From Acanthamoeba sp. SK_2022b (lineage: Eukaryota > Discosea > Longamoebia > Acanthamoebidae): a DNA stretch of 64,000 nt. The DNA is taken from assembly GCA_027943245.1 (NCBI GenBank), contig JANDJZ010000096.1, positions 1 through 64,000 of the forward strand, given 5' to 3'. This document shows, piece after piece, positions 27,801 to 39,019 of this stretch (positions are counted from its first letter, which is position 1; every line of letters begins with the position of its first letter). The position numbers and the translations under genes are program-made. The notes beneath the pieces are model-generated. The model searched no databases. It was given only the letters and a program-made list of their open reading frames with translations, and was not told where the DNA came from.

Positions 27801-30800
27801 AGTGGCCGACGACGAAGGCGATTGCGAGGGCGAGGGCGATGACGAGGCCGAACCGGTGGGCGAGGGCGACGTTGAGGGCGAGGCCGACGACGATGGCGAT
27901 GCGCTCGTCGAAGGACTGGATGACGCCGAAGCTGAACCTGTGGGCGAAGCTGACGCCGACGACGATGGCGAAGGCGAGACCGACGCCGTCGGAGTGGCTG
28001 TGCGCGAGCTGCTGGCCGACGATGTGGGCGACGGCGAGTTCGATGCCGACGAGCTGGCTGATGGCGATGCGCTCGCGCTCGTCGATGGCGAACTGCTCGA
28101 CGATGATGACGCACTCGGAGATGCAGTCGGAGACGGGCTCGGCGTGCGTGACGGTGACGCACTCGACGACGCTGACGGCGACGAGCTGGATGACGGCGAG
28201 GCAGACGGCGACGATGACGACGAAGGAGAAGCCGATGGCGAGTTGGAACCCGACGGGCTCGGCGACGGCGATGGCGAGCGGCTTGGCGACGAGCTGGCCG
28301 AGGCTGAGGGCGAGCTCGAGCTCGACGGCGACGCAGTGGCTGACGACGAGGGCGATTGCGAGGGCGAGGGCGATGACGAGGCCGAACCGGTGGGCGAAGG
28401 CGACCTTGACGGTGAGGCCGACGACGATGGCGATGCGCTCGTCGAAGGACTGGACGACGCCGAAGCTGAACCTGTGGGCGACGCTGACGCCGACGACGAC
28501 GGCGAAGGCGAGACTGACGCCGACGACGACGGCGAAGGCGAGACTGACGCCGTCGGAGTGGCTGTGCGCGAGCTGCTGGCCGACGATGTGGGCGACGGCG
28601 AGTTCGATGCCGACGAGCTGGCTGATGGCGACGCACTCGCGCTCGTCGATGGCGAAGCACTTGCCGATGACGACGCGCTCGGAGATGCAGTCGGCGACGG
28701 GCTCGCCGTGCGTGACGGTGACGCGCTCGACGAAGCCGATGGCGACGAGCTGGATGACGGCGAGGACGATGGCGACGACGAGGACGACGGAGAAGCCGAT
28801 GGCGAGTTGGAACCCGACGGGCTCGGCGACGGCGATGGCGAGCGGCTTGGCGAGGCCGAGGCAGATGACGAGGGCGAGCTCGTGCTCGATGGCGACGCAG
28901 TGGCCGACGACGAGGGCGATTGCGACGGTGAGGGCGATGACGAGGCCGAACCGGTGGGAGAGGGCGACGTTGACGGCGAGGCCGACGACGACGGCGATGC
29001 GCTCGTCGAAGGACTGGACGACGCCGAAGCTGAACCTGTGGGCGAAGCTGACGCCGTCGGAGTGGCTGTGCGCGAGCTGCTGGCCGACGATGTGGGCGAT
29101 GGCGAGTTCGATGCCGACGAGCTGGCTGATGGCGATGCGCTCGCGCTCGTCGATGGCGAACTGCTCGACGATGATGACGCGCTCGGGGATGCAGTCGGAG
29201 ACGGGCTTGTTGTGCGTGACGGCGATGCACTCGACGACGCTGACGGCGACGAGCTGGATGACGGCGAGGACGACGGCGACGATGATGACGACGGAGACGC
29301 CGATGGCGAGTTGGAACCTGACGGGCTCGGCGAAGACGATGGCGAGCGGCTTGGCGACGAGCTGGCCGAGGCTGAGGGCGAGCTCGTGCTCGACGGCGAC
29401 GCAGTGGCTGACGACGAGGGCGATTGCGAGGGCGAGGGCGATGACGAGGCCGACCCGGTGGGAGAGGGCGACCTTGAGGGCGAGGCCGATGACGATGGCG
29501 ATGAGCTCGTCGAAGGACTGGACGACGCCGAAGCTGAACCTGTGGGCGAAGCTGACGCCGACGACGATGGCGAAGGCGAGACCGACGCCGTCGGAGTGGC
29601 TGTGCGCGAGCTGCTGGCCGACGATGTGGGCGACGGCGAGTTCGATGCCGACGAGCTGGCTGATGGCGATGCGCTTGCGCTCGTCGATGGCGAACTACTC
29701 GACGATGACGACGCACTCGGGGATGCCGTCGAAGACGGGCTCGCTGTGCGCGACGGTGACGCACTCGACGAAGCCGATGGCGACGAGCTGGATGACGGCG
29801 AGGACGATGGCGACGATGACGACGACGGAGAAGCCGATGGCGAGTTGGAACCCGACGGGCTCGCCGAAGGCGATGGCGAGCGGCTTGGCGAGGCCGAGGC
29901 AGACGACGAGGGCGAGCTCGTGCTCGACGGCGACGCAGTGGCCGACGACGTGGGTGATTGCGAGGGCGAGGGCGATGACGAGGCCGACCCGGTGGGCGAG
30001 GGCGACGTTGAGGGCGAGGCCGACGACGATGGCGATGCGCTCGTCGAAGGACTGGACGACGCCGATGCCGAACCTGTGGGCGAAGCTGATGCCGATGATG
30101 ATGGCGAAGGCGAGACCGACGCCGTCGGAGTGGCTGTGCGCGAGCTGCTGGCCGACGATGTGGGCGACGGCGAGTTCGATGCCGACGAGCTGGCTGATGG
30201 CGATGCGCTTGCGCTCGTCGATGGCGAACTACTCGACGATGACGACGCACTCGGGGATGCCGTCGAAGACGGGCTCGCTGTGCGCGACGGTGACGCACTC
30301 GACGAAGCCGATGGCGACGAGCTGGATGACGGCGAGGACGATGGCGACGATGACGACGACGGAGAAGCCGATGGCGAGTTGGAACCCGACGGGCTCGCCG
30401 AAGGCGATGGCGAGCGGCTTGGCGAGGCCGAGGCAGACGACGAGGGCGAGCTCGTGCTCGACGGCGACGCAGTGGCCGACGACGTGGGTGATTGCGAGGG
30501 CGAGGGCGATGACGAGGCCGACCCGGTGGGCGAGGGCGACGTTGAGGGCGAGGCCGACGACGATGGCGATGCGCTCGTCGAAGGACTGGACGACGCCGAT
30601 GCCGAACCTGTGGGCGAGGCTGACGCCGACGACGACGGCGAAGGCGAGACTGACGCCGTTGGAGTGGCTGTGCGCGAGCTGCTTGCCGACGAAGTGGGCG
30701 ATGGCGAGTTCGACGCCGACGAGCTGGCTGATGGCGACGCACTCGCGCTCGTCGATGGCGAACTGCTCGACGATGATGACGCGCTCGGAGATGCAGTCGG

Positions 30801-33800
30801 TGACGGGCTCGGCGTGCGTGACGGCGATGCACTCGACGACGCCGACGGAGAAGAGCTGGACGACGGCGAGGACGACGGCGACGATGACGACGACGGAGAA
30901 GCCGATGGCGAGTTGGAACCCGACGGGCTCGCCGAAGGCGATGGCGAGCTGCTTGGCGAGGCCGAGGCAGACGATGAAGGCGAGCTCGAGCTCGATGGAG
31001 ACGCGGTGGCCGACGACGTGGGTGATTGCGAGGGTGAAGGTGATGACGAGGCCGATCCGGTGGGCGAGGGCGACGTTGAGGGCGAGGCCGACGACGATGG
31101 CGATGCGCTCGTCGAAGGACTGGACGACGCCGACGCTGATCCTGTGGGCGAAGCTGACGCCGACGACGATGGCGAAGGCGAGACTGACGCAGTTGGAGTG
31201 GCTGTGCGCGAGCTGCTTGCCGACGAAGTGGGCGATGGCGAGTTCGATGCCGAAGAGCTGGCTGATGGCGACGCACTCGCGCTCGTCGATGGCGAACTGC
31301 TCGACGATGATGACGCACTCGGGGATGCAGTCGGAGACGGGCTTGCTGTGCGTGACGGCGATGCACTCGACGACGCCGACGGCGACGAGCTGGACGACGG
31401 CGAGGACGACGGCGACGATGACGACGAAGGAGAAGCCGATGGCGAGTTGGAACCTGACGGGCTCGGCGACGGCGATGGAGAGCGGCTTGGCGAGGCCGAG
31501 GCAGATGACGAGGGCGAGCTCGTGCTCGACGGCGACGCAGTGGCCGACGACGAGGGCGATTGCGAGGGCGAGGGCGATGACGAGGCCGACCCGGTGGGAG
31601 AGGGCGACGTTGAGGGCGAGGCCGACGACGATGGCGATGAGCTCGTCGAAGGAGTCGCCGACGCCGACGCTGAACCTGTGGGCGACGCTGACGCCGACGA
31701 CGACGGCGAAGGAGAGACTGACGCCGTCGGAGTGGCTGTGCGCGAGCTGCTGGCCGACGATGTGGGTGATGGCGAGTTCGATGCCGACGAGCTGGCTGAT
31801 GGCGACGCGCTTGCGCTCGTCGATGGCGAACTGCTCGACGATGACGACGCGCTCGGAGATGCAGTCGGCGACGGGCTCGCCGTGCGTGACGGTGACGCAC
31901 TCGACGACGCCGATGGCGACGAGCTGGACGACGGCGAGGCAGACGGCGACGACGAGGACGACGGAGAAGCCGATGGCGAGTTGGAACCCGACGGGCTCGG
32001 CGACGGCGATGGCGAGCGGCTTGGCGAGGCCGAGGCAGACGACGAGGGCGAGCTCGTGCTCGATGGCGACGCAGTGGCCGACATTGAGGGCGATTGCGAG
32101 GGCGAGGGCGATGACGAGGCTGACCCTGTGGGCGAGGGCGACGTTGAGGGCGAGGCCGACGACGATGGCGATGCGCTCGTCGAAGGACTGGACGACGCCG
32201 ACGCTGAACCTGTGGGCGAAGCTGACGCCGACGACGATGGCGAAGGCGAGACCGACGCCGTCGGAGTGGCTGTGCGCGAGCTGCTGGCCGACGATGTGGG
32301 CGATGGCGAGTTCGATGCCGACGAGCTGGCTGATGGCGATGCGCTTGCGCTCGTCGATGGCGAACTACTCGACGATGACGACGCACTCGGGGATGCCGTC
32401 GAAGACGGGCTCGCTGTGCGCGACGGTGACGCACTCGACGAAGCCGATGGCGACGAGCTGGATGACGGCGAGGACGATGGCGACGATGACGACGACGGAG
32501 AAGCCGATGGCGAGTTGGAACCCGACGGACTCGGCGACGGCGATGGCGAGCGGCTTGGCGAGGCCGAGGCAGACGACGAGGGCGAGCTCGAGCTCGATGG
32601 CGACGCAGTGGCCGACGACGAGGGCGATTGCGAGGGTGAGGGCGATGACGAGGCCGAACCGGTGGGAGAGGGCGACGTTGACGGCGAGGCCGACGACGAT
32701 GGCGATGCGCTCGTCGAAGGACTGGACGACGCCGAAGCTGAACCTGTGGGCGACGCTGACGCCGTCGGGGTGGCTGTGCGCGAGCTGCTGGCCGACGATG
32801 TGGGCGACGGCGAGTTCGATGCCGACGAGCTGGCTGATGGCGACGCGCTTGCGCTCGTCGATGGCGAACTGCTGGCCGATGATGACGCGCTCGGGGATGC
32901 AGTCGGAGACGGGCTTGTTGTGCGTGACGGCGATGCACTCGACGACGCTGACGGCGACGAGCTGGATGACGGCGAGGACGACGGCGACGATGACGACGAC
33001 GGAGAAGCCGATGGCGAGTTGGAACCTGACGGGCTCGGCGAAGGCGATGGCGAGCGGCTTGGCGACGAGCTGGCCGAGGCTGAGGGCGAGCTCGTGCTCG
33101 ACGGCGACGCAGTGGCTGACGACGAGGGCGATTGCGAGGGCGAGGGCGATGACGAGGCCGAACCGGTGGGCGAGGGCGACGTTGAGGGCGAGGCCGACGA
33201 CGATGGCGATGAGCTCGTCGAAGGACTGGACGACGCCGAAGCTGAACCTGTGGGCGAAGCTGACGCCGACGATGATGGCGAAGGCGAGACCGACGCCGTC
33301 GGAGTGGCTGTGCGCGAGCTGCTGGCCGACGAAGTGGGCGATGGCGAGTTCGATGCCGACGAGCTGGCTGATGGCGATGCGCTTGCGCTCGTCGATGGCG
33401 AACTGCTCGACGATGATGACGCGCTCGGAGACGCAGTCGGCGACGGGCTCGCCGTGCGTGACGGTGACGCACTCGACGACGCCGACGGCGAAGAGCTGGA
33501 CGACGGCGAGGACGACGGCGACGATGATGACGACGGAGAAGCCGATGGCGAGTTGGAACCCGACGGGCTCGCCGAAGGCGATGGCGAGCGGCTTGGCGAG
33601 GCCGAGGCAGACGACGAGGGCGAGCTCGTGCTCGACGGCGACGCAGTGGCCGACGACGTGGGTGATTGCGAGGGCGAGGGCGATGACGAGGCCGACCCGG
33701 TGGGCGAGGGCGACGTTGAAGGCGAGGCCGACGACGATGGCGATGCGCTCGTCGAAGGACTGGACGACGCCGAAGCTGAACCTGTGGGCGAAGCTGACGC

Positions 33801-36800
33801 CGACGACGACGGCGAAGGAGAGACTGACGCCGTCGGAGTGGCTGTGCGCGAGCTGCTGGCTGACGATGTGGGCGACGGCGAGTTCGATGCCGACGAGCTG
33901 GCTGATGGCGATGCGCTTGCGCTCGTCGATGGCGAACTGCTCGATGATGATGACGCGCTCGGAGATGCAGTGGCAGACGGGCTCGCCGTGCGTGACGGTG
34001 ACGCGCTCGACGACGCAGAAGGCGACGAGCTGGACGACGGCGAGGAGGACGGCGACGATGACGACGACGGAGAAGCCGATGGCGAGTTGGAACTCGACGG
34101 GCTCGCCGAAGGCGATGGCGAGCGGCTTGGCGAGGCCGAGGCAGACGATGAAGGCGAGCTCGAGCTCGACGGCGACGCGGTGGCCGACGACGAGGGCGAT
34201 TGCGAGGGCGAGGGCGATGACGAGGCCGATCCGGTGGGCGAGGGCGACCTTGACGGCGAGGCCGATGACGATGGTGATGCGCTCGTCGAAGGACTGGACG
34301 ACGCCGACGCCGAACCTGTGGGCGACGCAGACGCCGACGACGACGGCGAAGGCGAGACTGACGCCGTCGGAGTGGCTGTGCGCGAGCTGCTGGCCGACGA
34401 AGTGGGCGATGGCGAGTTCGATGCCGACGAGCTGGCTGATGGCGACGCGCTTGCGCTCGTCGATGGCGAACTGCTCGATGATGATGACGCGCTCGGGGAT
34501 GCAGTCGAAGACGGGCTTGCTGTGCGTGACGGCGATGCACTCGCCGATGCCGATGGCGACGAGCTGGATGACGGCGAGGACGACGGCGACGATGACGACG
34601 ACGGAGAAGCCGATGGCGAGTTGGAACCCGACGGGCTCGGCGACGGCGAGGGCGAGCGGCTTGGCGAGGCCGAGGCAGACGACGAGGGCGAGCTCGTGCT
34701 CGACGGCGACGCAGTGGCCGACGACGAGGGCGATTGCGAGGGCGAGGGCGATGACGAGGCCGAACCGGTGGGCGAGGGCGACGTTGAAGGCGAGGCCGAC
34801 GACGATGGCGATGCGCTCGTCGAAGGACTGGACGACGCCGATGCTGATCCTGTGGGCGAAGCTGACGCCGACGACGATGGCGAAGGAGAGACCGACGCCG
34901 TCGGAGTGGCTGTGCGCGAGCTGCTGGCCGACGATGTGGGCGACGGCGAGTTCGATGCCGACGAGCTGGCTGATGGCGATGCGCTCGCGCTCGTCGATGG
35001 CGAAGCACTCGACGATGACGACGCGCTCGGAGATGCAGTCGGCGACGGGCTCGCCGTGCGCGACGGTGACGCGCTCGACGACGCCGACGGCGACGAGCTG
35101 GATGACGGCGAGGAGGACGGCGACGATGACGACGACGGAGAAGCCGACGGCGAGTTGGAACTCGACGGGCTCGGCGAGGGCGAGGGCGAGCGGCTTGGCG
35201 ACGCCGAGGCTGATGATGACGGCGACGATGAGGCCGATCCTGTCGGCGACGGGCTCGGCGACGACGACGGCGACGGCGAGCGGGACACAGACGGAGACGA
35301 CGACGACGTGGCTGATGCTGATGCGCTCGGCGTGCTCGAAGGCGACGCGCTCGACGACGGCGACGGCGAGGCCGACGTGGAGCTCGACGGCGATGCGCTG
35401 GGCGTGCTCGATGACGACGCCGACGGCGACGATGACGCCGATCTCGACGGCGACGAGCTGGCTGACGATGAGGGTGAGCTCGAGCTTGACGGCGACGCAG
35501 CGCCCGACGACGAGGGCGACGGCGACGGCGAGGGAGACGACGAGGCCGATCCGGTGGGCGAGGGCGACGCTGACGGCGAGGGCGAGCTTGTGACTGATGG
35601 AGAGGCCGATGGCGATTGCGACGCAGACACAGACGCAGACGCGCTCGCGCTCGCAGTGCTGCTGGGTGAGGGCGAGCTTGACGGGGACGCCGATGCTGAA
35701 GGTGTCGACGTGGCCGATGATGACGCCGAGGCGCTTGCAGACGGCGAAGTGGACGGCGTGGTGGAGGCCGTCGACGACGGCGAGACCGAACTAGATGCGC
35801 TTGCCGACGCTGATGGCGACGGCGACGATGTGGGCGACGGTGAGGCTGTGGTCGACGGTGAGGCCGACGCCGTGGCCGATGCCGATGCTGAAGCTGACGA
35901 CGACGGCGACGAGCTCGTAGAGGGAGTCGCCGACGCCGAAGCAGAACCTGTGGGCGAAGGCGACGCCGACGACGTCGGCGAAGGCGAGGCAGACGGCGTC
36001 GGAGTGGCTGACCTCGAGCTGCTGGCCGACGGGGACGGGCTTGAAGAAGGAGAAGCGGTCACCGAAGCAGATGACGAGGCCGACGGAGAAGCAGTCGCCG
36101 AGGCCGACGGCGATGCTGAGTTCGACGGTGAAGTGCTTGCCGACGGTGATGCTGACGCAGAGGGCGACGAGGAGGCTGAGGTCGACGGCGACGAGCTCGC
36201 TGAAGCGCTTGACGTAGGCGACGGAGATGAGCTTGGCGTGCTAGAGGGCGAAGAGGTCGACGACGACGACGGTGAAGGGGTAGTCGAGGGCGATGAGCTA
36301 GGAGTAGGTGATACTGTGGGTGAGGCAGAGGGCGTAGACGAGGCGGAGGCTGATGCGGAGCTTGAAGGCGATGAGCTCGCAGATGAAGAAGGAGTGGGCG
36401 TTAACGACGCCGTCGGCGAAGGCGTGGAGGAAGAGCTCACTGAAGAGGATGGAGATGAAGAAGGGGAAGGCGATGGTGATGGCGAAGGCGAAGCTGTTGG
36501 AGAGGAAGTGGTAGATGGCGATGGTGACGGCGAGGGCGTCGGCGAAGGAGGAATGAGCTGTGCATTCAGCTGCACGTTGTCCAGGCGCGCGCTTCCGGCG
36601 ACTGCTGTCGCGCCTGACAGGGAGATTCGCACCACAGCGCCGGCATTGTTGTCGAGCTCAGTCTGAGCGCCCAGGTACATACTCAACACCGAAAAGGGCG
36701 TCGGTGCGGGGAGAGAGAAGGTGACGCGGTTGGCGAACCCGCTCCCGCTGTCAGTCTGAACGCCCACAGATGCGAACCCGTTGCCAACTACGCGGTAGGC

Positions 36801-38375
36801 GAAAGAGAAGCTCACGTTGTGGTAGCCCGTCGTGTCGCATGCAAAGTCGAGGTAGTCCCCGTTGTTGGTACTATTGGCCATGCTTATCGATTGGCCGGCC
36901 AGGACACTGCCCGAGATACGGTTGAGCGTGGTGCCAGTCTGATAGGTGAGCTGGGAGGGCGTCCAGTTGGAGGTGAGATTGCCAGAGCCCGTCGATGCCG
37001 CAACCGGAAGGGCAACCTGCGAGCCGACTAATGCTGCCGAATTGAAGTCCCACCCGCACAATGGGTTCACGGGAAAGACTGGTGAGGGAGAGGGCGATGG
37101 GCTCGGCGAAGCAGTTGGAGTCACCGAGGGCGAGGCCGATGGGCTCGGCGAAGCAGTTGGAGTCACCGAGGGCGAGGCCGATGGGCTCGGCGAAGCTGAG
37201 GGGATTGCATTGGCGCGCAAGTGGAGGTTGTCGATGCGCGAGCTGCCACCCGCCGTAAGAGCGCCCCACAGCGAGAGCCGCACCACGGCGCTGGTCGTGT
37301 TGTCTAGCTCGGTATACGATGCCAGGCTGTAGCTCAAAGTAGTGTAGCTGCCAATGACAGGCGCTGATAAGATGGTGCGGTTGACGAAGCCGCTTCCGCT
37401 GTTGGTCTGCACGCCCACGGACACGAAGCCGTTGGCCAAGGAGCGGTAAGCCAGCGAGATGCTGACGCCGGTGAAGCCTGTCGTGTCGCAGGCAAAGTCG
37501 AGGTAGTCCCAGTTGTTACTGCTGTTGGTCATGGCAATCGACTGGCCAGCCACAACGCCGGTGAGACGGTTCACATTGACGCCGGCCTGCGTGATGAGCT
37601 GAGAGGGCGTCCAGTTGGAGGTGAGGTTGCCGGAGCCCGTAGAGGCCGCCAACGGCAGGCTGACGGGAGTGCTCGTGTTGGCGCCAGTGTTAAAGTTCCA
37701 CGAGCACACAACCGGGGCCACCGATGGAGCAGCGCTGGGCGACGGCGAAGCACTGGCCGACGGCGAGGGAGATGGCGTGGGAGAGGCGAGTGCATCGCCG
37801 GTGATCTGCACGGTATCGAGGGTGGTTACGGCGGTGACTCCGGAAGAAGCACCGCTAAAGACCAACCGCACTACGGCTCCTGCGTTGTTAGACATCTCGG
37901 CACGAGAGCTTAGATCGGCGGTGTAGACAGCGAACGATGTGGTAGGCACGAAGGTAGTCTGCGTGGCGTAGCCCGTTCCATCGTTGGTCTGAACATCGAC
38001 CGCGGAGAATCCGTTGGCGTTGCTCATCAGTACCACAGAGAAGCTGATATTAGTGGAGCCTGTAGTCGAGGCTAGGAAATCGAGCCATTGGCCGTTGTTA
38101 GCGCTGTCCGTTAACAAAACGGCCTGTCCCCCTGTGGGAGTTCCTGGTATGAGGTTGAGGTCCGAGCCCCCATCGGTCCACACCAGGCTTCCAGAGGAGA
38201 AGGTCGAGTTCACGCTCCCTGTGCCGTTGGATGCGGTCAAGGGCAGGACGACGGCGGATCCGTTCACTCCACCTTCGAAAGACCATCCAGTTATGAGCGC
38301 CGCTGTACTCACTGGCGCAACATTGCCCAGTACTATACACAAGGCGAGGAAGTAGAGGAAGGTCGCTCCACCCAT
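12898..38375 (-). CDS. Giant secreted Ser/Pro-rich repeat protein (frameshifted in this sequence)
   Basis: A single uninterrupted exon of 25,478 bp. The N-terminus (MGGATFLYFLALCIVLG) is a clear signal peptide. Three related beta-rich modules of about 170 residues follow (about 38,295-37,790, 37,725-37,215 and 37,080-36,590), sharing SNWTPSQL, NGFxSVGVQT and ELDN/AGAVVR elements. Then come about 7,700 residues of Ser with Pro, Ala and Thr in SPSPS/SASAS words, suited to dense O-glycosylation. The last 160 residues (about 13,440-12,901) form a separate domain with four Cys. No C-terminal membrane segment is seen, so it is probably secreted or wall-bound. An 8-bp insertion at 25,885-25,892 shifts the frame. 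Ignoring it, the length divides by three and gives about 8,489 residues; if it is real, the second half is read as an Arg-rich tail ending at 13,395. I do not recognise the protein; a mucin-like stalk or adhesin is inference. Confidence 0.75.
17975..18660 (-). repeat. Duplicated segment with the only Cys-containing insert of the repeat
   Basis: Two near-identical segments 411 bp apart (marker at 18,061 and 18,472) each code for SPCPPGKRSLGCGLPSP within the otherwise Cys-free Ser/Pro region. The insert carries two Cys and several basic residues. Confidence 0.85.
25885..25892 (-). other. 8-bp insertion causing a frameshift
   Basis: Relative to neighbouring repeat copies, the bases ccgaaggg are added between gatgg and cgaaggcgag. 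The local unit becomes 542 instead of 534 bp and the Ser/Pro frame of the giant gene passes to another frame. It may be an assembly or sequencing error, or a real lesion at a recombination joint. Confidence 0.88.
25891..26813 (-). repeat. 923-bp block identical to 28531-29453
   Basis: Read base by base, this block equals 28,531-29,453 (offset 2,640 bp). It diverges at 25,890/28,530 on one side and at 26,814/29,454 on the other. Its left edge falls inside the 8-bp insertion. Confidence 0.88.
28531..29453 (-). repeat. Second copy of the 923-bp identical block
   Basis: Partner of 25,891-26,813. Here the flanking repeat stays in frame. Confidence 0.88.
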
Positions 38376-39019
38376 GACGCCCTGGAGAAGGTGCGCTTGC
38401 GCTCGACTGGAGGTTTACAAGAGAAAGGGGTGTTTTTTCTGGTCTGGTCAAGAAGGTACTGGAGGTAACCAGCGGACCCGCCAAGCGACACCCTCGCACC
38501 ATTTTGGTCGGGCACGCTCTTCTTTTGCTTCTTCTGTCTACATTTGGGCCCTCCTGTCGGAGGTCCCAGGGTTTGCGCTTATTGGCCCTGTAAAGATAAA
38601 AAAAACTTGAAAAAATAAAATTAAAATTAAAAAAACGAGGGCACGCTGAATTTGAAGGCATGTTGTTGAATCATTCATGTAGCGTAGTGCCCTCCCCATC
38701 CTTCCTCCTTCTTTCGCCGCACTGGTTCGGTGGCTCGTTCATCGTCAACGTTGTCGCGGCGCGCTTTCTCCTCCTCCTCTTCAAAAATGATCGCAAAAAC
38801 TAGTAACCTGTCGCCACCTCTCTCTCTCTCTCTCTCGTCACGTCGTGTTGCGTTGTAGTTCGTGATGGCTCGAGCACGACGCTTCCAACTCATTGTTCGC
38901 TTCCCCTTTCCTGTTGCCCCTTGTCGACGTCCGTGATCGTGTACCGGCTCGTCGTTTTCGCGATTGTGTCGTGTTGCAGTTGCTGTTCCGCGACGGGTGG
39001 TCCTGGTTGATGGCCGCGC
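38376..39019. other. Spacer upstream of the giant gene
   Basis: It holds the promoter of the giant gene and the 3' end of the VTT gene. Bases 38,595-38,640 are A-rich and 38,815-38,840 is a CT run. No ORF with recognisable content is seen. Confidence 0.5.

Larger units (their letters stand above)
23021..35442 (-). repeat. Higher-order tandem array, 534-bp pitch
   Basis: Taking the plus-strand word gctgtgcgcgagctgct as an anchor, copies start at 23021, 23555, 24089, 24845, 25379, 25921, 26425, 26959, 27463, 27997, 28561, 29065, 29599, 30133, 30667, 31201, 31735, 32269, 32773, 33307, 33841, 34375 and 34909. Most steps are 534 bp (178 codons). Variants are 504, 564 and 756 bp, all multiples of three. 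The only other step is 542 bp, which is 534 plus the 8-bp insertion. Confidence 0.92.
13440..36550 (-). repeat. 23-kb Ser/Pro-coding repeat region
   Basis: The coding strand is built from GC-rich Ser, Pro and Ala codons (TCG, AGC, CCG, GCG and similar). Basic words such as SPSPSSSASASP combine into longer blocks that recur with substitutions. The sequence keeps triplet periodicity except at 25,885-25,892. Several frames on both strands stay open because these codons rarely make stops in any register. Confidence 0.95.

Noticed and set aside
23063..35008. 3,981-codon Arg-rich minus-strand ORF
   Set aside because: Shadow frame of the repeat, starting and ending at random points with no domain.
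23021..35442. CRISPR-like array
   Set aside because: Repeat and spacer are not distinct, units are 534 bp, and the whole array codes for protein in one frame.
14552..35593. 7,013-codon plus-strand ORF rich in Asp/Glu/Gly as a gene
   Set aside because: It is the exact antisense of the Ser/Pro repeat, has no signal peptide or domain, and breaks at the same 8-bp insertion. The minus frame has coherent ends with real domains.
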